In this document: positions 10,090 to 20,309 of the stretch, piece by piece | Layout: each line of letters begins with the position of its first letter | Numbering within the stretch: the stretch's first letter is position 1 | NCBI RefSeq assembly: GCF_900141915.1 | Contig: NZ_FQZG01000004.1 | Location: forward strand, 1 to 64,000 | Direction: 5' to 3' | DNA length: 64,000 nt | Origin: Tessaracoccus bendigoensis DSM 12906 | GTDB lineage: Bacteria; Actinomycetota; Actinomycetes; Propionibacteriales; Propionibacteriaceae | Translations under genes and position numbers: made by a program | The notes under the pieces: model-generated | The model's database searches: none | What the model was told of the DNA's origin: nothing | The model's input: only the letters and a program-made list of their open reading frames with translations

Positions 10090-12570
10090 CTATTCGTTGT
10101 CCCCACCGGTGACCACGGTCGCCGCCTCGGCCTGACCCTCTGAAGCGGCGTTTCCGGCGTCGGGCCAGACCCAGTCTCGAACCTCGGGGATGTCGTCGCC
10201 GTGGGCTCGGGCATAGGTGCGGGCGTCCAGCCGAGCGTCAACCATCTCCTGCCGCAGCCCCGCGTAGCGCACGCCCAGGCTGGGGACTCGGTCGATGACA
10301 TCGATCACCAGGTGGAACCGGTCCAGATCGTTGAGCATCACCATGTCGAATGGCGTCGTGGTGGTGCCCTCCTCCTTGTAGCCACGCACGTGCAGGTTCG
10401 CGTGCCCGTTGCGGCGGTAGGTGAGCCTGTGGATCAGCCATGGGTAGCCGTGGTAGGCGAAAACGATCGGCTTGTCAGTGGTGAAGAAGGTGTCAAAATC
10501 GCGGTGTGACAGGCCGTGCGGGTGCTCGTCCACGTCCTGCAGGCGCATCAGGTCCACGACGTTGACCACGCGCACCTTGAGGTCGGGGATTCGTCGTCGG
10601 AGGATGTCGGCGGCCGCCAGCACTTCGATCGTGGGGATGTCGCCGGCGCAGCCGAGGACGACGTCGGGCTCGGTGCCTTCGACCTCGGTGCCGGCCCAGT
10701 CCCAGATTCCGAGGCCACGGGTGCAGTGCTTCACTGCCTCATCCATCGAGAGCCAGTTCGGGTTCGGCTGCTTGCCTGCGACCACCACGTTTACGTACTG
10801 CGTGCTGCGCAGGCAGTGGTCGAAGGTCGAGAGCAGCGTGTTCGCATCCGGCGGGAGGTAGACGCGCACGACGTCGGCCTTCTTGTTGACGACGTGGTCG
10901 ATGAATCCTGGGTCCTGGTGTGAGAAGCCGTTGTGATCCTGGCGCCACACATGGGAGCTGAGCAGATAGTTGAGGCTAGAGATGGGGCGGCGCCATTCGA
11001 GGTGGTTGGTCACCTTCAGCCATTTGGCGTGCTGGTTGACCATCGAGTCGACGATGTGGATAAAGGCCTCGTAGGACGACATCAGGCCGTGACGGCCCGT
11101 CAATAGGTAGCCCTCAAGCCAGCCCTGGCACTGGTGTTCGCTCAGCATCTCGACGACCTGGCCGACACGGCCGAGGTACTGGTCGACCTCGGGAGATTCG
11201 TAGTCGGCGACCCACTGCTTGTCTGTGACCTCGTAGAGCGACTGGAGCCGGTTGGAGGCGGTCTCATCGGGGCCGAAGACGCGGAAGTTGTCGCGGTTGT
11301 GTGCGGCGACGTCGCGCAGCCAGTTGCCGAGCACGCGGGTCGCCTCGTTCAAGCTGCCGCCAGGGGTTGGGACGTCGACCGCGTAGTCGCGGAAATCGGG
11401 CAGCCTGAGATCCCGGCGGATGATCCCGCCGTTGGCTTCAGGCCTTTCGCCGAGCCTCAAGCCGATGGGAGGGGTGGTTGCCTCGATCTGGGGCCCGGGT
11501 GCCCCGTCCTCGTCGAAGAGTTGGTCAGGTTCATAGGATCCCAACCAGGCGGCGAGGTCGGCCAGGTGGGCGTCGGTGTCGCGGGCACTGGCCAGCGGGA
11601 CCTGGTGGCTGCGCCAACTGCCCTCGGTCTTGCGGCCATCGATCTCCTTCGGGCCGGTCCAGCCTTTCGGGGTGCGAAGGACGATCATCGGCCAGGCCGG
11701 ACGCACGGCGTCGGCGGCGCCTTGCGTTGCTGCGACCCGGCGGATCTCGGCGATCTCGTCCATCACCTGGTCGAGCAGTTCCGCGAATCGGCGGTGGTAG
11801 GACGTGGGGTCTTCCTCGTCGAAGCCCGCGGTGAAAACGTGCGGGTTGTGCCCGTAGCCCTTCATCAGGTCGACGAGTTCGGCTTCCGGGATTCTCGCCA
11901 GCACCGTCGGGTTGGCGATCTTGAACCCATTGAGGTGCAGGACGGGCAGCACCACACCGTCGGTGACGGGGTTGAGGAACTTGTTCGAGTGCCAGGACGT
12001 GGCCAGTGGCCCGGTTTCCGACTCACCGTCGCCGACCACCGCGAACACCAGTAGGTCGGGGTTGTCGAACGCGGCCCCGTAGGCATGCGAGAGCGCGTAG
12101 CCGAGTTCGCCACCCTCATGGATCGAGCCGGGGACCTCCGGCGCGACATGTGACGGGATGCCCCCCGGGAACGAGAACTGTTTGAACAGCTTCTTCATCC
12201 CGCCCTCGTCTCGGGTGACCGCCGGGTAGATGTCGCTCCAGGTGCCGTCGAGGTAGCTGTTGGCGACCATGCCCGGGCCACCGTGACCCGGGCCGGTGAT
12301 GTAGAGCGTCGGGCGTCGTCGTTCGGCGATGACCCGGTTCAGGTGTGCGTAGAGGAAGTTGAGCCCCGGCGTGGTGCCCCAGTGGCCCAAGAGACGGGGC
12401 TTTACGTCGTCGCGAGTGAGAGGGCGTCGCATGAGGGGGTTGTCGAGCAGGTAGATCTGCCCGACGGAGAGGTAGTTGGCGGCGCGCCATCGCGAGTGGA
12501 TGCGTCCCAGGTCGGTATCGGTGAGTTCGGCCGCGCCACACTGGGCGCGCGTCTGCCAAGGCTGGTTCAT
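10090..12570 (-). CDS. xfp: xylulose-5-phosphate/fructose-6-phosphate phosphoketolase
   Basis: A thiamine-diphosphate enzyme that splits xylulose-5-P or fructose-6-P with phosphate to give acetyl-phosphate plus an aldose phosphate, a shunt around glycolysis. The 826-residue length is normal. Motifs include [51 protein letters not shown] and [17 protein letters not shown]. The ATG at 12570 has AAGGAG 7 nt upstream; an in-frame ATG 24 nt earlier is possible but has no site. No phosphate acetyltransferase or acetate kinase gene is adjacent. It is convergent with the DeoR gene. Confidence 0.95.
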   Translation of the reverse strand: MNQPWQTRAQCGAAELTDTDLGRIHSRWRAANYLSVGQIYLLDNPLMRRPLTRDDVKPRLLGHWGTTPGLNFLYAHLNRVIAERRRPTLYITGPGHGGPGMVANSYLDGTWSDIYPAVTRDEGGMKKLFKQFSFPGGIPSHVAPEVPGSIHEGGELGYALSHAYGAAFDNPDLLVFAVVGDGESETGPLATSWHSNKFLNPVTDGVVLPVLHLNGFKIANPTVLARIPEAELVDLMKGYGHNPHVFTAGFDEEDPTSYHRRFAELLDQVMDEIAEIRRVAATQGAADAVRPAWPMIVLRTPKGWTGPKEIDGRKTEGSWRSHQVPLASARDTDAHLADLAAWLGSYEPDQLFDEDGAPGPQIEATTPPIGLRLGERPEANGGIIRRDLRLPDFRDYAVDVPTPGGSLNEATRVLGNWLRDVAAHNRDNFRVFGPDETASNRLQSLYEVTDKQWVADYESPEVDQYLGRVGQVVEMLSEHQCQGWLEGYLLTGRHGLMSSYEAFIHIVDSMVNQHAKWLKVTNHLEWRRPISSLNYLLSSHVWRQDHNGFSHQDPGFIDHVVNKKADVVRVYLPPDANTLLSTFDHCLRSTQYVNVVVAGKQPNPNWLSMDEAVKHCTRGLGIWDWAGTEVEGTEPDVVLGCAGDIPTIEVLAAADILRRRIPDLKVRVVNVVDLMRLQDVDEHPHGLSHRDFDTFFTTDKPIVFAYHGYPWLIHRLTYRRNGHANLHVRGYKEEGTTTTPFDMVMLNDLDRFHLVIDVIDRVPSLGVRYAGLRQEMVDARLDARTYARAHGDDIPEVRDWVWPDAGNAASEGQAEAATVVTGGDNE

Positions 12571-12725
12571 TCTCAACTCCTTCGTTGCTTCCATCAAACA
12601 CCAGTCGACCAAGCTTGTGGCTCGATCGGCCCTGTGATCGCTGTTGGATGCGGCATGATCAAGCGTACGGACTGGTGACGTCGAATCTTGACTGAGAGCC
12701 GTCGGGTCCGGTTCTGGAAGGGAGA

Positions 12726-14204
12726 ATGTCAGTGGCGCTTCAGCCTGTCGACACCATCGAGGTAGACACCTGTGAGGGTCGCGTCCGAGGCTTCTGGCGT
12801 GACACACCCGGTGCGGTCGCCCGATCCGCTGCATTCCTGGGCATTCCGTTCGCGCAGGCTCCGGTCGGGTCGCTCCGGTTCTCTGCCCCGGCCCCGATGG
12901 AGCCTTGGGTGGGGGTACGCGACGCGTTGGCGTACGGTGCGACGGCGCAGCGCGGCGACCCGGGGGTGACGCTGATCCCGGAGCCATCGGTGCCCGGCGA
13001 ATCGACCCTGAATGTCAACGTGTTCACCCCGGATCCGTCCCACCGCACGGATTCAATGCCTGTGCTCGTCTGGATCCACGGCGGCGGATTCATTTCCGGT
13101 TCGCCTGCCAGCCCGTGGTACGACGGCCGCGCATTCAACCGGGACTCGGTCGTCGTGGTTTCGCTGGGCTACCGGCTCGGCTTTGAAGGTTTCGGGGCCA
13201 TCCAAGGCGCAACATCCAACCGTGGTGTCCGGGACTGGATCGCCGGCCTCGAGTGGGTGCAGCGCAACATTGCGGCATTCGGGGGCGACCCGTCCCGCGT
13301 CACGATTGCGGGCCAGTCCGCCGGGGGTGGTGCGGTGCTGACCCTGCTCGGGATGGAGCACGTGCAGCACCTGTTCCATTCGGTGTACTGCGCCTCGGGT
13401 GCCATCGCCGATGTGACGTCGGAGCGCGGGGCCGAGGCGGCGGGGAAGTTGGCGAAGGCAGTAGGTGTCGAGGCGACAGTCGAGGGGTTCTCCAACGTGG
13501 AGGAGGAGAGCCTGCTCGCTGCGCAGGGAGAGGCCTTCAAGTTGGGCGCGTCGGATCTCACCGCCGGGTTGCCTTTCGGGCCGCTGATCGACGGCGAGTT
13601 GATCGTGCGGCCGACACCTGAGTCGCTTCGCATGGGCGTCGGGTCGGACAAGCCACTCGTCCTGGGGGCGACCGACGACGAGTTTTCGATGATCGTGCAA
13701 GGTAAAGAGAAGTTCCTGCGCTGGCTGCCGCTGGCGCTGTTGTTGCGCCCGTTCAAGCTACCGGCTGAGGTGCGTCGAGCCTATCTCCGGGCGAATCCGG
13801 AGGTGGCCGCCTGTGGGCATGGTGCGGTGCTCGGCAGGTTCATCACGGACAACATGTTTCGAACCGTCGTCGTCCGGGTCGCCCGGGCGCGCGGCGAGGC
13901 GCCGACGTGGGTGTACCGGGTCGCATTCAAATCGAAAGCGCACGGGTCGGCCGTGCATTGCATAGATGTGCCGTTCCTCTTCGACTGCCTGGACGGGCCG
14001 CTCGTTGAACGGTTGACAGGAGAGAACCCGCCCCAGGAGTTGGCCGACGCGATCCACGGTGCCGCTGTCGCGTTCATGCGTGACGGCGATCCCGGATGGA
14101 CGCCGTGGTCCAGCGAGCCGGACACGGACGCGGTGTTCGGTGGGGCGGAGGCGACCATGGAGGTAGAGCGGGGCGGATATGGGGGAGCGCTGCCGCTGGT
14201 CTGA
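12726..14204 (+). CDS. type B carboxylesterase
   Basis: A 492-residue alpha/beta-hydrolase of the carboxylesterase/para-nitrobenzyl esterase family that hydrolyses carboxylic esters. Visible elements are the N-terminal GRVRGF and [12 protein letters not shown], the oxyanion segment [12 protein letters not shown], and the nucleophile elbow GQSAGGGAV. No signal peptide is evident, so it is probably cytoplasmic. The ATG follows AAGGGAG. It is divergent from xfp. Natural substrate unknown. Confidence 0.9.
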   Translation: MSVALQPVDTIEVDTCEGRVRGFWRDTPGAVARSAAFLGIPFAQAPVGSLRFSAPAPMEPWVGVRDALAYGATAQRGDPGVTLIPEPSVPGESTLNVNVFTPDPSHRTDSMPVLVWIHGGGFISGSPASPWYDGRAFNRDSVVVVSLGYRLGFEGFGAIQGATSNRGVRDWIAGLEWVQRNIAAFGGDPSRVTIAGQSAGGGAVLTLLGMEHVQHLFHSVYCASGAIADVTSERGAEAAGKLAKAVGVEATVEGFSNVEEESLLAAQGEAFKLGASDLTAGLPFGPLIDGELIVRPTPESLRMGVGSDKPLVLGATDDEFSMIVQGKEKFLRWLPLALLLRPFKLPAEVRRAYLRANPEVAACGHGAVLGRFITDNMFRTVVVRVARARGEAPTWVYRVAFKSKAHGSAVHCIDVPFLFDCLDGPLVERLTGENPPQELADAIHGAAVAFMRDGDPGWTPWSSEPDTDAVFGGAEATMEVERGGYGGALPLV

Positions 14205-14265
14205 ACCCCGCCCGGAGGTTCGAGCCCCGTGCCGGACCAGGGTGCCTGCGACAAGAGGGGCCCGT

Positions 14266-14330
14266 GGCTGGTCAGTGGTCGATCTTCGTGCGCAGACGGG
14301 TCAGAATGGGCCAGTGGTCGATTTTCGGAG
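14266..14330 (+). repeat. 51-bp dispersed element, copy A (upstream of fruK)
   Basis: 14266-14316 aligns over its full 51 bp to the intergenic element described at 22526 and 30707. The left palindrome arm is worn, while CAGTGGTCGAT (14273-14283), the spacing and the GGGTC centre remain. The right end reads CCAGTG where other copies read CCACTG, and it runs into a second CAGTGGTCGAT at 14312-14322. The rest of the 270-bp gap before fruK holds the probable promoter. Confidence 0.6.
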
Positions 14331-14414
14331 GCTGGCTGCGGCTTGTGTTGGGGGAAGGTGGCCGGTCTCGCCTCCGGCCCCATGTGTGTTTAGTTGTGTT
14401 CGTGTTGGAATGGC

Positions 14415-14444
14415 TTGCTTTCTCTGGCGATTGTGCAGTACGGT
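14415..14444 (+). promoter_or_regulatory. possible fruK-ptsH promoter
   Basis: TTGCTT (14415-14420), an 18-nt spacer and TACGGT (14439-14444) lie 30 nt before the fruK start. TTGGAATG just upstream (14405-14412) also occurs in the ptsI/deoR divergent region near 9264 and may be a shared regulator half-site. Confidence 0.35.
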
Positions 14445-14474
14445 TGTTCCACCGTCCGAAGCTGGAGGCATCAA

Positions 14475-15458
14475 ATGACTGACGAAGTTGTCACCCTCAC
14501 TGCCAATCCGAGTGTCGACCGAACCATTGTCCTGCTCGACACCTTGGCCCGCGGGCAAGTGCAGCGCACTCCCTACGTCACCGAACAGGCCGGAGGGAAG
14601 GGCCTCAACGTGGCCCGGGTCCTGGCGTCCGCGGGGCGCAGCGTTGTGGCCGTAGCTCCCGCAGTGGATGCCGTTTACCGTGCGCTTGCTGCCGAGCCGC
14701 CGTCAGGGAACCTTGTCGCCGCCGTCCTCCCCGAGGGGCGACGGGTGAGGATCAACACGGCCATCACGGAACCAGACGGCACCACCACCAAGATCAACGA
14801 GGCCGGCAACGAGCTGGGGGCCGTGGATCGCGAAGCGACCGCCGAACTCCTGGCCGAAAGGGCCGCTGGGGCAAGTTGGGTTGTGCTCAGCGGGTCGCTC
14901 CCACCCGGCGCACCCGTCGACTGGTATCCGCAACTGGCGAAGGGAATCGACTGCAAGGTCGCGGTCGACACCTCGGGCCCCTACCTGCAGGCCGTTGTCG
15001 ATGCCTTGCCTCAGGTCAAGATCGATCTGCTGAAGCCCAACTCCGACGAATTGGCCGAACTGACCAGTGGAGACGCCGCAGCCTTCGAGGAAGCCGCGGC
15101 TCAGGGAGACGTCGGAGACATCGCGACTGCGGCACGCCGCCTCGTCGAAGCAGGTGTCGCGAACGTGATGGTCACCCTGGGTGGCTCCGGCGCGGTGTTG
15201 GTCAACGCCGACGGCGCCTGGTTCGCTCACGCTCCCGAGATCGCCGTGCGTAGCACAGTGGGGGCCGGGGACTCGTCGGTCGCCGGGTTCATCCTGGCAG
15301 ACCTGCGCGGCGAAGGGCCCGAAGGCTGCCTCGCAACTGCGGTGGCGTACGGTTCCGCCGCAGCGGCGCTGCCGAGCACTACACTTCCGACAGGGGCTGA
15401 TGCACAGCCGCTGCTTCCCAAAGTTGTCGCCGTGGGACGAACCACGGTGAAGCAGTAG
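14475..15458 (+). CDS. fruK: 1-phosphofructokinase
   Basis: Phosphorylates fructose-1-phosphate, the product of fructose PTS uptake, to fructose-1,6-bisphosphate. The 327-residue PfkB-family protein opens with VVTLTANPSVDRTI, has the signature AGGKGLNVARVL and the C-terminal catalytic motif VGAGDSSVAGF. The ATG follows CTGGAGG; the longer frame from 14394 lacks a site. ptsH follows after 18 bp. The fructose permease gene fruA is not in the window. Confidence 0.93.
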   Translation: MTDEVVTLTANPSVDRTIVLLDTLARGQVQRTPYVTEQAGGKGLNVARVLASAGRSVVAVAPAVDAVYRALAAEPPSGNLVAAVLPEGRRVRINTAITEPDGTTTKINEAGNELGAVDREATAELLAERAAGASWVVLSGSLPPGAPVDWYPQLAKGIDCKVAVDTSGPYLQAVVDALPQVKIDLLKPNSDELAELTSGDAAAFEEAAAQGDVGDIATAARRLVEAGVANVMVTLGGSGAVLVNADGAWFAHAPEIAVRSTVGAGDSSVAGFILADLRGEGPEGCLATAVAYGSAAAALPSTTLPTGADAQPLLPKVVAVGRTTVKQ

Positions 15459-15476
15459 AGAATCACAGGAGAGATT

Positions 15477-15743
15477 ATGGCAAGCAAGACAGTCATCGTC
15501 GGATCAACCGTTGGGCTCCACGCCCGTCCCGCCGCGCTGGTTGCCCAGGCAGCTGCAGAGTTCGACGACGACATCACGTTGCGGCTGTCCGACGCGGATG
15601 CCGACGACGCGGTGGACGCGGGCTCCAGCATGATGATCATGTCGCTCGGCGCCGCCGCTGGCGACGAGATCGTGGTCGAGTCCGACAATGCGGAAGCCGT
15701 TGAGAAGCTGGCAGCGCTGATCGAGCAGAACCTCGACGCCTGA
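15477..15743 (+). CDS. ptsH: phosphocarrier protein HPr
   Basis: The 88-residue small phosphocarrier relays phosphate from PtsI to the EII permeases. The phospho-histidine is H15 in GLHARPAA, and the helix after SSMMIMSLGAAAGDE matches the conserved second half of HPr. The ribosome binding site is AGGAGA. Co-transcription with fruK places its expression under the fructose unit, apart from ptsI. Confidence 0.95.
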   Translation: MASKTVIVGSTVGLHARPAALVAQAAAEFDDDITLRLSDADADDAVDAGSSMMIMSLGAAAGDEIVVESDNAEAVEKLAALIEQNLDA

Positions 15744-15788
15744 TCCGAGACCTCTTGGCGGATAGAGTTGCCGTCGGGAGGTGGCGAC

Positions 15789-17066
15789 ATGAGCGGGCAG
15801 ACGTACGAAGAGGCGCATGAGATCGCCGACCGTATCGCCCGACTCGACGATGTTTCGGCGGCGCTGGAGTATCGCAGCCTGCCGAAGGGCTTGGGCCTCG
15901 AGGTGTTCGAGGAACTCAACGCCTTCGACCAGCAGCGTCTACTTTCGGGCATGCGGGACGACGCCTACCGGCAGACCCTGGAGGCGATGGATCCCGACGA
16001 TCGTTCGCGTCTGCTGCAGGAGGCCCCAGCCGTCGTCGTCAAGCGGGCGCTCGCGGGCCTGAGTCACCACGAGCGCACGATGACGGCGCAGCTGCTCGGC
16101 TACCCGAAAGGGTCGGTCGGCCGCTACATGTCGCCGGAGGTCGTCACACTCCGCGAGGGCCTGGCTGTAGGCGAGGCGCTGGAGATCGTCCGCGCCAAGG
16201 GAGCGAGGGCCGACAACGTCTATACTCTCGCGGTCGTCAACGACTCCCGTTGCCTAGTTGGACCGGTGGCTCTCAGCGACCTGGTGCTCTCTGAGCCGGG
16301 CCGGGCTCTGGCTTCGGTCGTCGACGGCGACGCCATCACACTCGTCGCCACCGATGAGGCGGAGGGGGCCGCCCGACTCATCCAGGAGACCAACGAACCC
16401 AACCTACTCGTCGTCGACAGCGAACACCGGCTCGTAGGGCTGCTTTCCTATGACGATGCAATGGAGGTCCTCGAGGAGGCCGACTCGGAAGACGCCGCCA
16501 GGCAGTCCGGCGCGGAGCCTTGGGAGGGCCACTACACCTCGGTCGGTGTGTTCCGCCTCGCCAGGTATCGGGCGCTCTGGCTCAGCTTGCTGCTCGTCGC
16601 CGCGACGTTGACCGTGTCGGTAACTCAGGCGTTCGAGGCGACCCTCGCCGAGGTCGCCGCCCTGGCGCTGTTCATCCCCATGCTGATCGGCGCAGGGGGC
16701 AACGCCGGTGCCCAAGCCGCAACGGCGTCAGTGCGTGCCCTCGCCGTCGGTGAGTTGAAGTTCTCGGACCTGGGGCGGGTCGTGTGGCGCGAGGTCAGGG
16801 TCGGGCTGCTGCTCGGGCTGATGCTCGCCCTATTGGGATTCCTCGTCGGCGCCGCGTTCGTGGGGTGGCAGATCGCCACGGTGCTGGCGTGCAGCCTGAT
16901 CCTGGTGTGCGCTTGGGCGGCGACCATCGGGGGCGCGATGCCGTTGATTGCGCGGCGCCTGGGGATCGACCCGGCTGTGGTGTCCGCTCCGCTGGTGACG
17001 ACGCTGGTGGATGCGACCGGACTGGTGATCTATTTCCTGATGGCGAGGCTCATCCTTGGGCTCTGA
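15789..17066 (+). CDS. mgtE: MgtE-type magnesium transporter
   Basis: A Mg2+-gated magnesium channel. The 425-residue protein has the N-terminal MgtE domain (LEYRSLPKGLGLEVFEEL, then PDDRSRLLQE), a CBS pair (about residues 115-240) and a five-helix membrane part. That part holds the pore motif PMLIGAGGNAGAQAA (about residues 297-311) and ends with DATGLVIYFLMARLIL. The ATG follows GGGAGGTGG; a TTG 21 nt earlier is less likely. The 3' end abuts a convergent hypothetical gene. Confidence 0.93.
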   Translation: MSGQTYEEAHEIADRIARLDDVSAALEYRSLPKGLGLEVFEELNAFDQQRLLSGMRDDAYRQTLEAMDPDDRSRLLQEAPAVVVKRALAGLSHHERTMTAQLLGYPKGSVGRYMSPEVVTLREGLAVGEALEIVRAKGARADNVYTLAVVNDSRCLVGPVALSDLVLSEPGRALASVVDGDAITLVATDEAEGAARLIQETNEPNLLVVDSEHRLVGLLSYDDAMEVLEEADSEDAARQSGAEPWEGHYTSVGVFRLARYRALWLSLLLVAATLTVSVTQAFEATLAEVAALALFIPMLIGAGGNAGAQAATASVRALAVGELKFSDLGRVVWREVRVGLLLGLMLALLGFLVGAAFVGWQIATVLACSLILVCAWAATIGGAMPLIARRLGIDPAVVSAPLVTTLVDATGLVIYFLMARLILGL

Positions 17067-17067
17067 C

Positions 17068-17418
17068 TCAAGCGCCTGAGGTGTCGACGGGCGGGAAGTC
17101 GGTCATGACGAGGCCAGGTCTGGGCGCACCCTCGAGGTAGGCGGGGCGGTCATCCACGACGTGCAGGAGTGCGAGCAGGTCGGCAGTGCCTCCTTGCAGC
17201 ACATGGCATGAGGCACCCCTTGGGGCGGTGCCGTCGTCGCCGACCAACTCGATGGACGGGCAGGTTCCACAGCCGCAACGGTCACCGGCGAACGCCGAAT
17301 CGAGGAAATTCAACCAGCGCAGCCGCTGCGCAACGCTCGGCGGAGCCGTATCCGTGGTGCCGTGGCCGATTAGATGTCGGGCCCAGGCCTCCTCGTTCGG
17401 TGAGAGTGGGCGCTTCAT
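17068..17418 (-). CDS. hypothetical protein with a CGCGTC cysteine cluster
   Basis: A 116-residue soluble protein of unknown function. The first half has NEEAWARHLIGHG and RLRWLNFLDSAF, followed by RCGCGTCPSIEL (Cys at +0, +2, +5), which looks like a metal-binding or redox knuckle, and a later Cys in GASCHVLQGG. The start codon lies 6 nt after TAGCCT with no ribosome binding site, suggesting a leaderless mRNA. It is convergent with mgtE. Confidence 0.65.
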   Translation of the reverse strand: MKRPLSPNEEAWARHLIGHGTTDTAPPSVAQRLRWLNFLDSAFAGDRCGCGTCPSIELVGDDGTAPRGASCHVLQGGTADLLALLHVVDDRPAYLEGAPRPGLVMTDFPPVDTSGA

Positions 17419-17469
17419 TCCGGCAGGCTACCGAGTGGGCAGCAGCCCGGAGAGGGCGGGGTACAGCTT

Positions 17470-17502
17470 CCGGCCCGCATCCGATTGTGGGATGCGGGCC
17501 GG
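17470..17502 (-). terminator. hairpin downstream of leuB
   Basis: A perfect 13-bp stem (17470-17482 with 17490-17502) lies just past the leuB stop. It lacks a run of U, so it may be a weak terminator or an mRNA-stabilising hairpin. Confidence 0.6.
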
Positions 17503-17513
17503 ATCGAGTCGTG

Positions 17514-18566
17514 TCAGGCGAGTCGCGCCGCGATCCTGTCGCCGGTCTCGACCGTAGAGAACCTCTGGCCGCCACGCTCGGTGATGTCGGCCGAGACGGC
17601 GTCGTCCACCCGCTTCGCGAGGTCGGCGTGACCGAGGTGGTCCAGCAGCAGCGCCATCGACGAGATGGCCGCCGTCGGGTCGGCGATGCCCTGCCCTGCG
17701 ATGTCGGGTGCCGAGCCGTGGACCGGCTCGAACATCGAGGGGAACTCGCCGCTGGGATTGATGTTGGCGGAGGCGGCCAACCCGATGCCCCCGGTGACGG
17801 CGGCGGCCAGGTCGGTGACGATGTCGCCGAACAGGTTGTCTGTCACGATCACGTCGAACTGGGATGGGTCGACGACCATGGCGATCATGGCCGCGTCGAT
17901 GTGCAGGTATCTGCGCTCGACGTCGGGGAACTCCTCGCCGACCTCATTGAACACGCGGTTCCACAGCGAGCCCGCGTTGACCAGCACATTGTGCTTGTGA
18001 AGGAGGGTCAGCTGCCTGCGGCGGGCCTGAGCGCGGTGGTAGGCGTCGCGCACGACCCGCTCGACGCCGAAGTAGGTGTTGACGGAGACCTCGGTGGCCA
18101 GTTCGTGCGGCGTGCCGATGCGCACCGCGCCTCCGTTGCCGCAGTAGAGCCCCTCGGTGCCTTCACGGACGACGACGAAGTCGACCTCGCGGCCCTCGAA
18201 CACCCTCGGCGCCAGCGGCGTCGGAACACCCGGGTACAGCTTTGAGGGGCGCAGGTTGATCCCGTGGTCGAATGCGAAGCGCAGCTTCAGCAGCAGGCCG
18301 CGTTCCAGTAGGCCACTGGGGATCGCCTTGGAGCCGGGTGCGGCTCCGATGGCGCCAAGGACGATCGCGTCGAACCCCTTCAACTCCTCGAGCACGGTGT
18401 CGGGGAGCACCTCACCGGTGCGCTGCCAGTGCTCGGCGCCGAGGTCGTAGTGCGTGAAGTCGAATGCGTCCGGTCCAGCGACGGCGGTCAGCGCCTTGAG
18501 CGCCTCCGCCGTCACCTCTGGGCCGATCCCGTCGCCGCCGATGACGGCAATCCTGGCTGAAGTCAT
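17514..18566 (-). CDS. leuB: 3-isopropylmalate dehydrogenase
   Basis: Oxidises and decarboxylates 3-isopropylmalate in leucine synthesis; homologues also act on methylmalate in the citramalate route to isoleucine. The 350-residue actinobacterial-type protein starts [15 protein letters not shown], with [16 protein letters not shown] and the Mg/NAD site [17 protein letters not shown] then [14 protein letters not shown]. The ATG is 6 nt after TAGGGT (18573-18578 on the complement) with no binding site, so it is probably leaderless. It is divergent from cimA. Confidence 0.95.
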   Translation of the reverse strand: MTSARIAVIGGDGIGPEVTAEALKALTAVAGPDAFDFTHYDLGAEHWQRTGEVLPDTVLEELKGFDAIVLGAIGAAPGSKAIPSGLLERGLLLKLRFAFDHGINLRPSKLYPGVPTPLAPRVFEGREVDFVVVREGTEGLYCGNGGAVRIGTPHELATEVSVNTYFGVERVVRDAYHRAQARRRQLTLLHKHNVLVNAGSLWNRVFNEVGEEFPDVERRYLHIDAAMIAMVVDPSQFDVIVTDNLFGDIVTDLAAAVTGGIGLAASANINPSGEFPSMFEPVHGSAPDIAGQGIADPTAAISSMALLLDHLGHADLAKRVDDAVSADITERGGQRFSTVETGDRIAARLA

Positions 18567-18695
18567 GGCGGAACCCTACGCGAGCCGTGCGAGGGCGGGG
18601 CGCCCGTCTCAGGTGTCCGTCCACTGGCTGAGACGCCCGCACCTGTTCCGGGCGGCGTATCCTCGGGCAGAGTTTTCCGATCAACTGGAGTGACA

Positions 18696-20276
18696 ATGCC
18701 GACGCTGCCCCAGCAACCCGCCGAGTTCCACGTGTTCGACACCTCCCTGCGCGACGGTGCGCAGCAAGAGGGGCTACACCTGTCCGTTCCCGACAAACTG
18801 AAGATCGCGGGATACCTTGACGAACTGGGCGTCACCTTCATCGAGGGCGGCTGGCCCGGCGCCAACCCGGCCGACACCGAGTTCTTCCGCCTTGCAAAGG
18901 ACCTGGGGCTGAAGAACTCGAAGCTGGTCGCATTCGGGGCCACCAGGAAGGCTGGCGCGAAGGCATCGGAGGATGCCCTCACGCAGGCGCTGGTGGATGC
19001 GGGCACCGACTACATCTGCATCGTCGCCAAGTCGCACGAGGACCACGTGCGCCGCGCGCTTCGCACCACCCTCGAGGAGAACCTCGAGATGATCACCGAC
19101 ACCGTCACGTTCCTGCGTTCGCAGGGCAAGCGCGTCTTCGTCGACGCCGAACACTTCTTCGACGGCTACCGTGCGCACCCCGAGTACGCGATCAAGGTCG
19201 TGCAGACGGCCCACGACGCGGGTGCCGAGGTCGTCGTCCTGTGTGACACCAACGGCGGCATGCTGCCCAGCTGGATCGGAGACATCGTCCGGGCCGCCGC
19301 GGAAACGGGCGCAAATCTGGGCGTCCACGTCCACAACGACACCTCCTGCGCCGTGGCGAACACCGTCGCCGCCGTCGAAGCCGGCGTCATGCACATCCAG
19401 GGCACCTTCAACGGCTACGGCGAGCGCACCGGCAACGCCGACCTGTCGGCTGTGATCCCGAATCTCCAGCTCAAGTTCGGTTGGCAGGTGCTGCCGCCTG
19501 AGCAACTCGCCGAGCTCACACGGGTGGCGCATGCGATCGCGCTGGTGGCGCATCAGCCCCTGCTTGGCCGGCAGCCCTACGTCGGGCAGTCCAGCTTCGC
19601 GCACAAGGCCGGGCTGCACGCCTCCGCCATCAAGGTGGACGAGAACCTGTACCAGCACATCGACCCCGCCCTAGTCGGCAACGACATGCGGATGCTGATC
19701 TCCGACATGGCAGGCCGCGCCAACATCCAGATCAAGGGCGAACAACTCGGGTTCGACCTGAACGACCGCGAGTTGGCAGCCAGGATCACCGAGGTCGTCA
19801 AGGCCAGGGAATCCGAGGGGTACTCGTACGAGTCGGCCGACGCGAGCTTCGAGATGCTGCTGCGTGACCAGTTGGACGTCCTGGAGTTGCCGTTCACGGT
19901 CGACTCGTGGCGGGTTTTCACCGAGGAACGGGACGGCACCAACATCTCCGAGGCGACCGTCAAGCTGACTGCGAAGGACGCCCGCCAGATGGTGGTAGGG
20001 GAGGGCAACGGCCCGGTCAACGCCCTCGACGGCGCACTGCGGGCCGCGCTCATCCCCGCCTACCCGCAGGTCGCCGACTTCGAGCTCACCGACTACCGGG
20101 TGCGCATCCTCGACGAGGGCTACGGCACCGATGCGACGGTGCGGACGCTGATCGACACGTCCTTCGACGGCCACACCTGGACCACGGTCGGTGTCGGCAC
20201 CAACGTCATCGAGGCCTCGTGGGAGGCGCTCTCCGACGCGTTGGCCTACGGGATCATCACCAAACTGGCCGACTGA
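18696..20276 (+). CDS. cimA: citramalate synthase
   Basis: A 526-residue enzyme of the homocitrate/isopropylmalate synthase superfamily that joins acetyl-CoA and pyruvate to (R)-citramalate, the first step of threonine-independent isoleucine synthesis. It has FDTSLRDGAQQEGLHL, the HVHNDTSCAVANT metal site, GTFNGYGERTGNADL, and the C-terminal allosteric domain (about residues 380-526). The motif pattern (GYGERTGNADL, FAHKAGLHASAI) and length match CimA rather than LeuA. The ATG at 18696 follows GGAG by 5 nt; GTG at 18690 overlaps that site. leuB lies divergently. Confidence 0.9.
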   Translation: MPTLPQQPAEFHVFDTSLRDGAQQEGLHLSVPDKLKIAGYLDELGVTFIEGGWPGANPADTEFFRLAKDLGLKNSKLVAFGATRKAGAKASEDALTQALVDAGTDYICIVAKSHEDHVRRALRTTLEENLEMITDTVTFLRSQGKRVFVDAEHFFDGYRAHPEYAIKVVQTAHDAGAEVVVLCDTNGGMLPSWIGDIVRAAAETGANLGVHVHNDTSCAVANTVAAVEAGVMHIQGTFNGYGERTGNADLSAVIPNLQLKFGWQVLPPEQLAELTRVAHAIALVAHQPLLGRQPYVGQSSFAHKAGLHASAIKVDENLYQHIDPALVGNDMRMLISDMAGRANIQIKGEQLGFDLNDRELAARITEVVKARESEGYSYESADASFEMLLRDQLDVLELPFTVDSWRVFTEERDGTNISEATVKLTAKDARQMVVGEGNGPVNALDGALRAALIPAYPQVADFELTDYRVRILDEGYGTDATVRTLIDTSFDGHTWTTVGVGTNVIEASWEALSDALAYGIITKLAD

Positions 20277-20309
20277 CGCTTCCCGGCCCGGGCGACTACG
20301 CTGGCGCAC

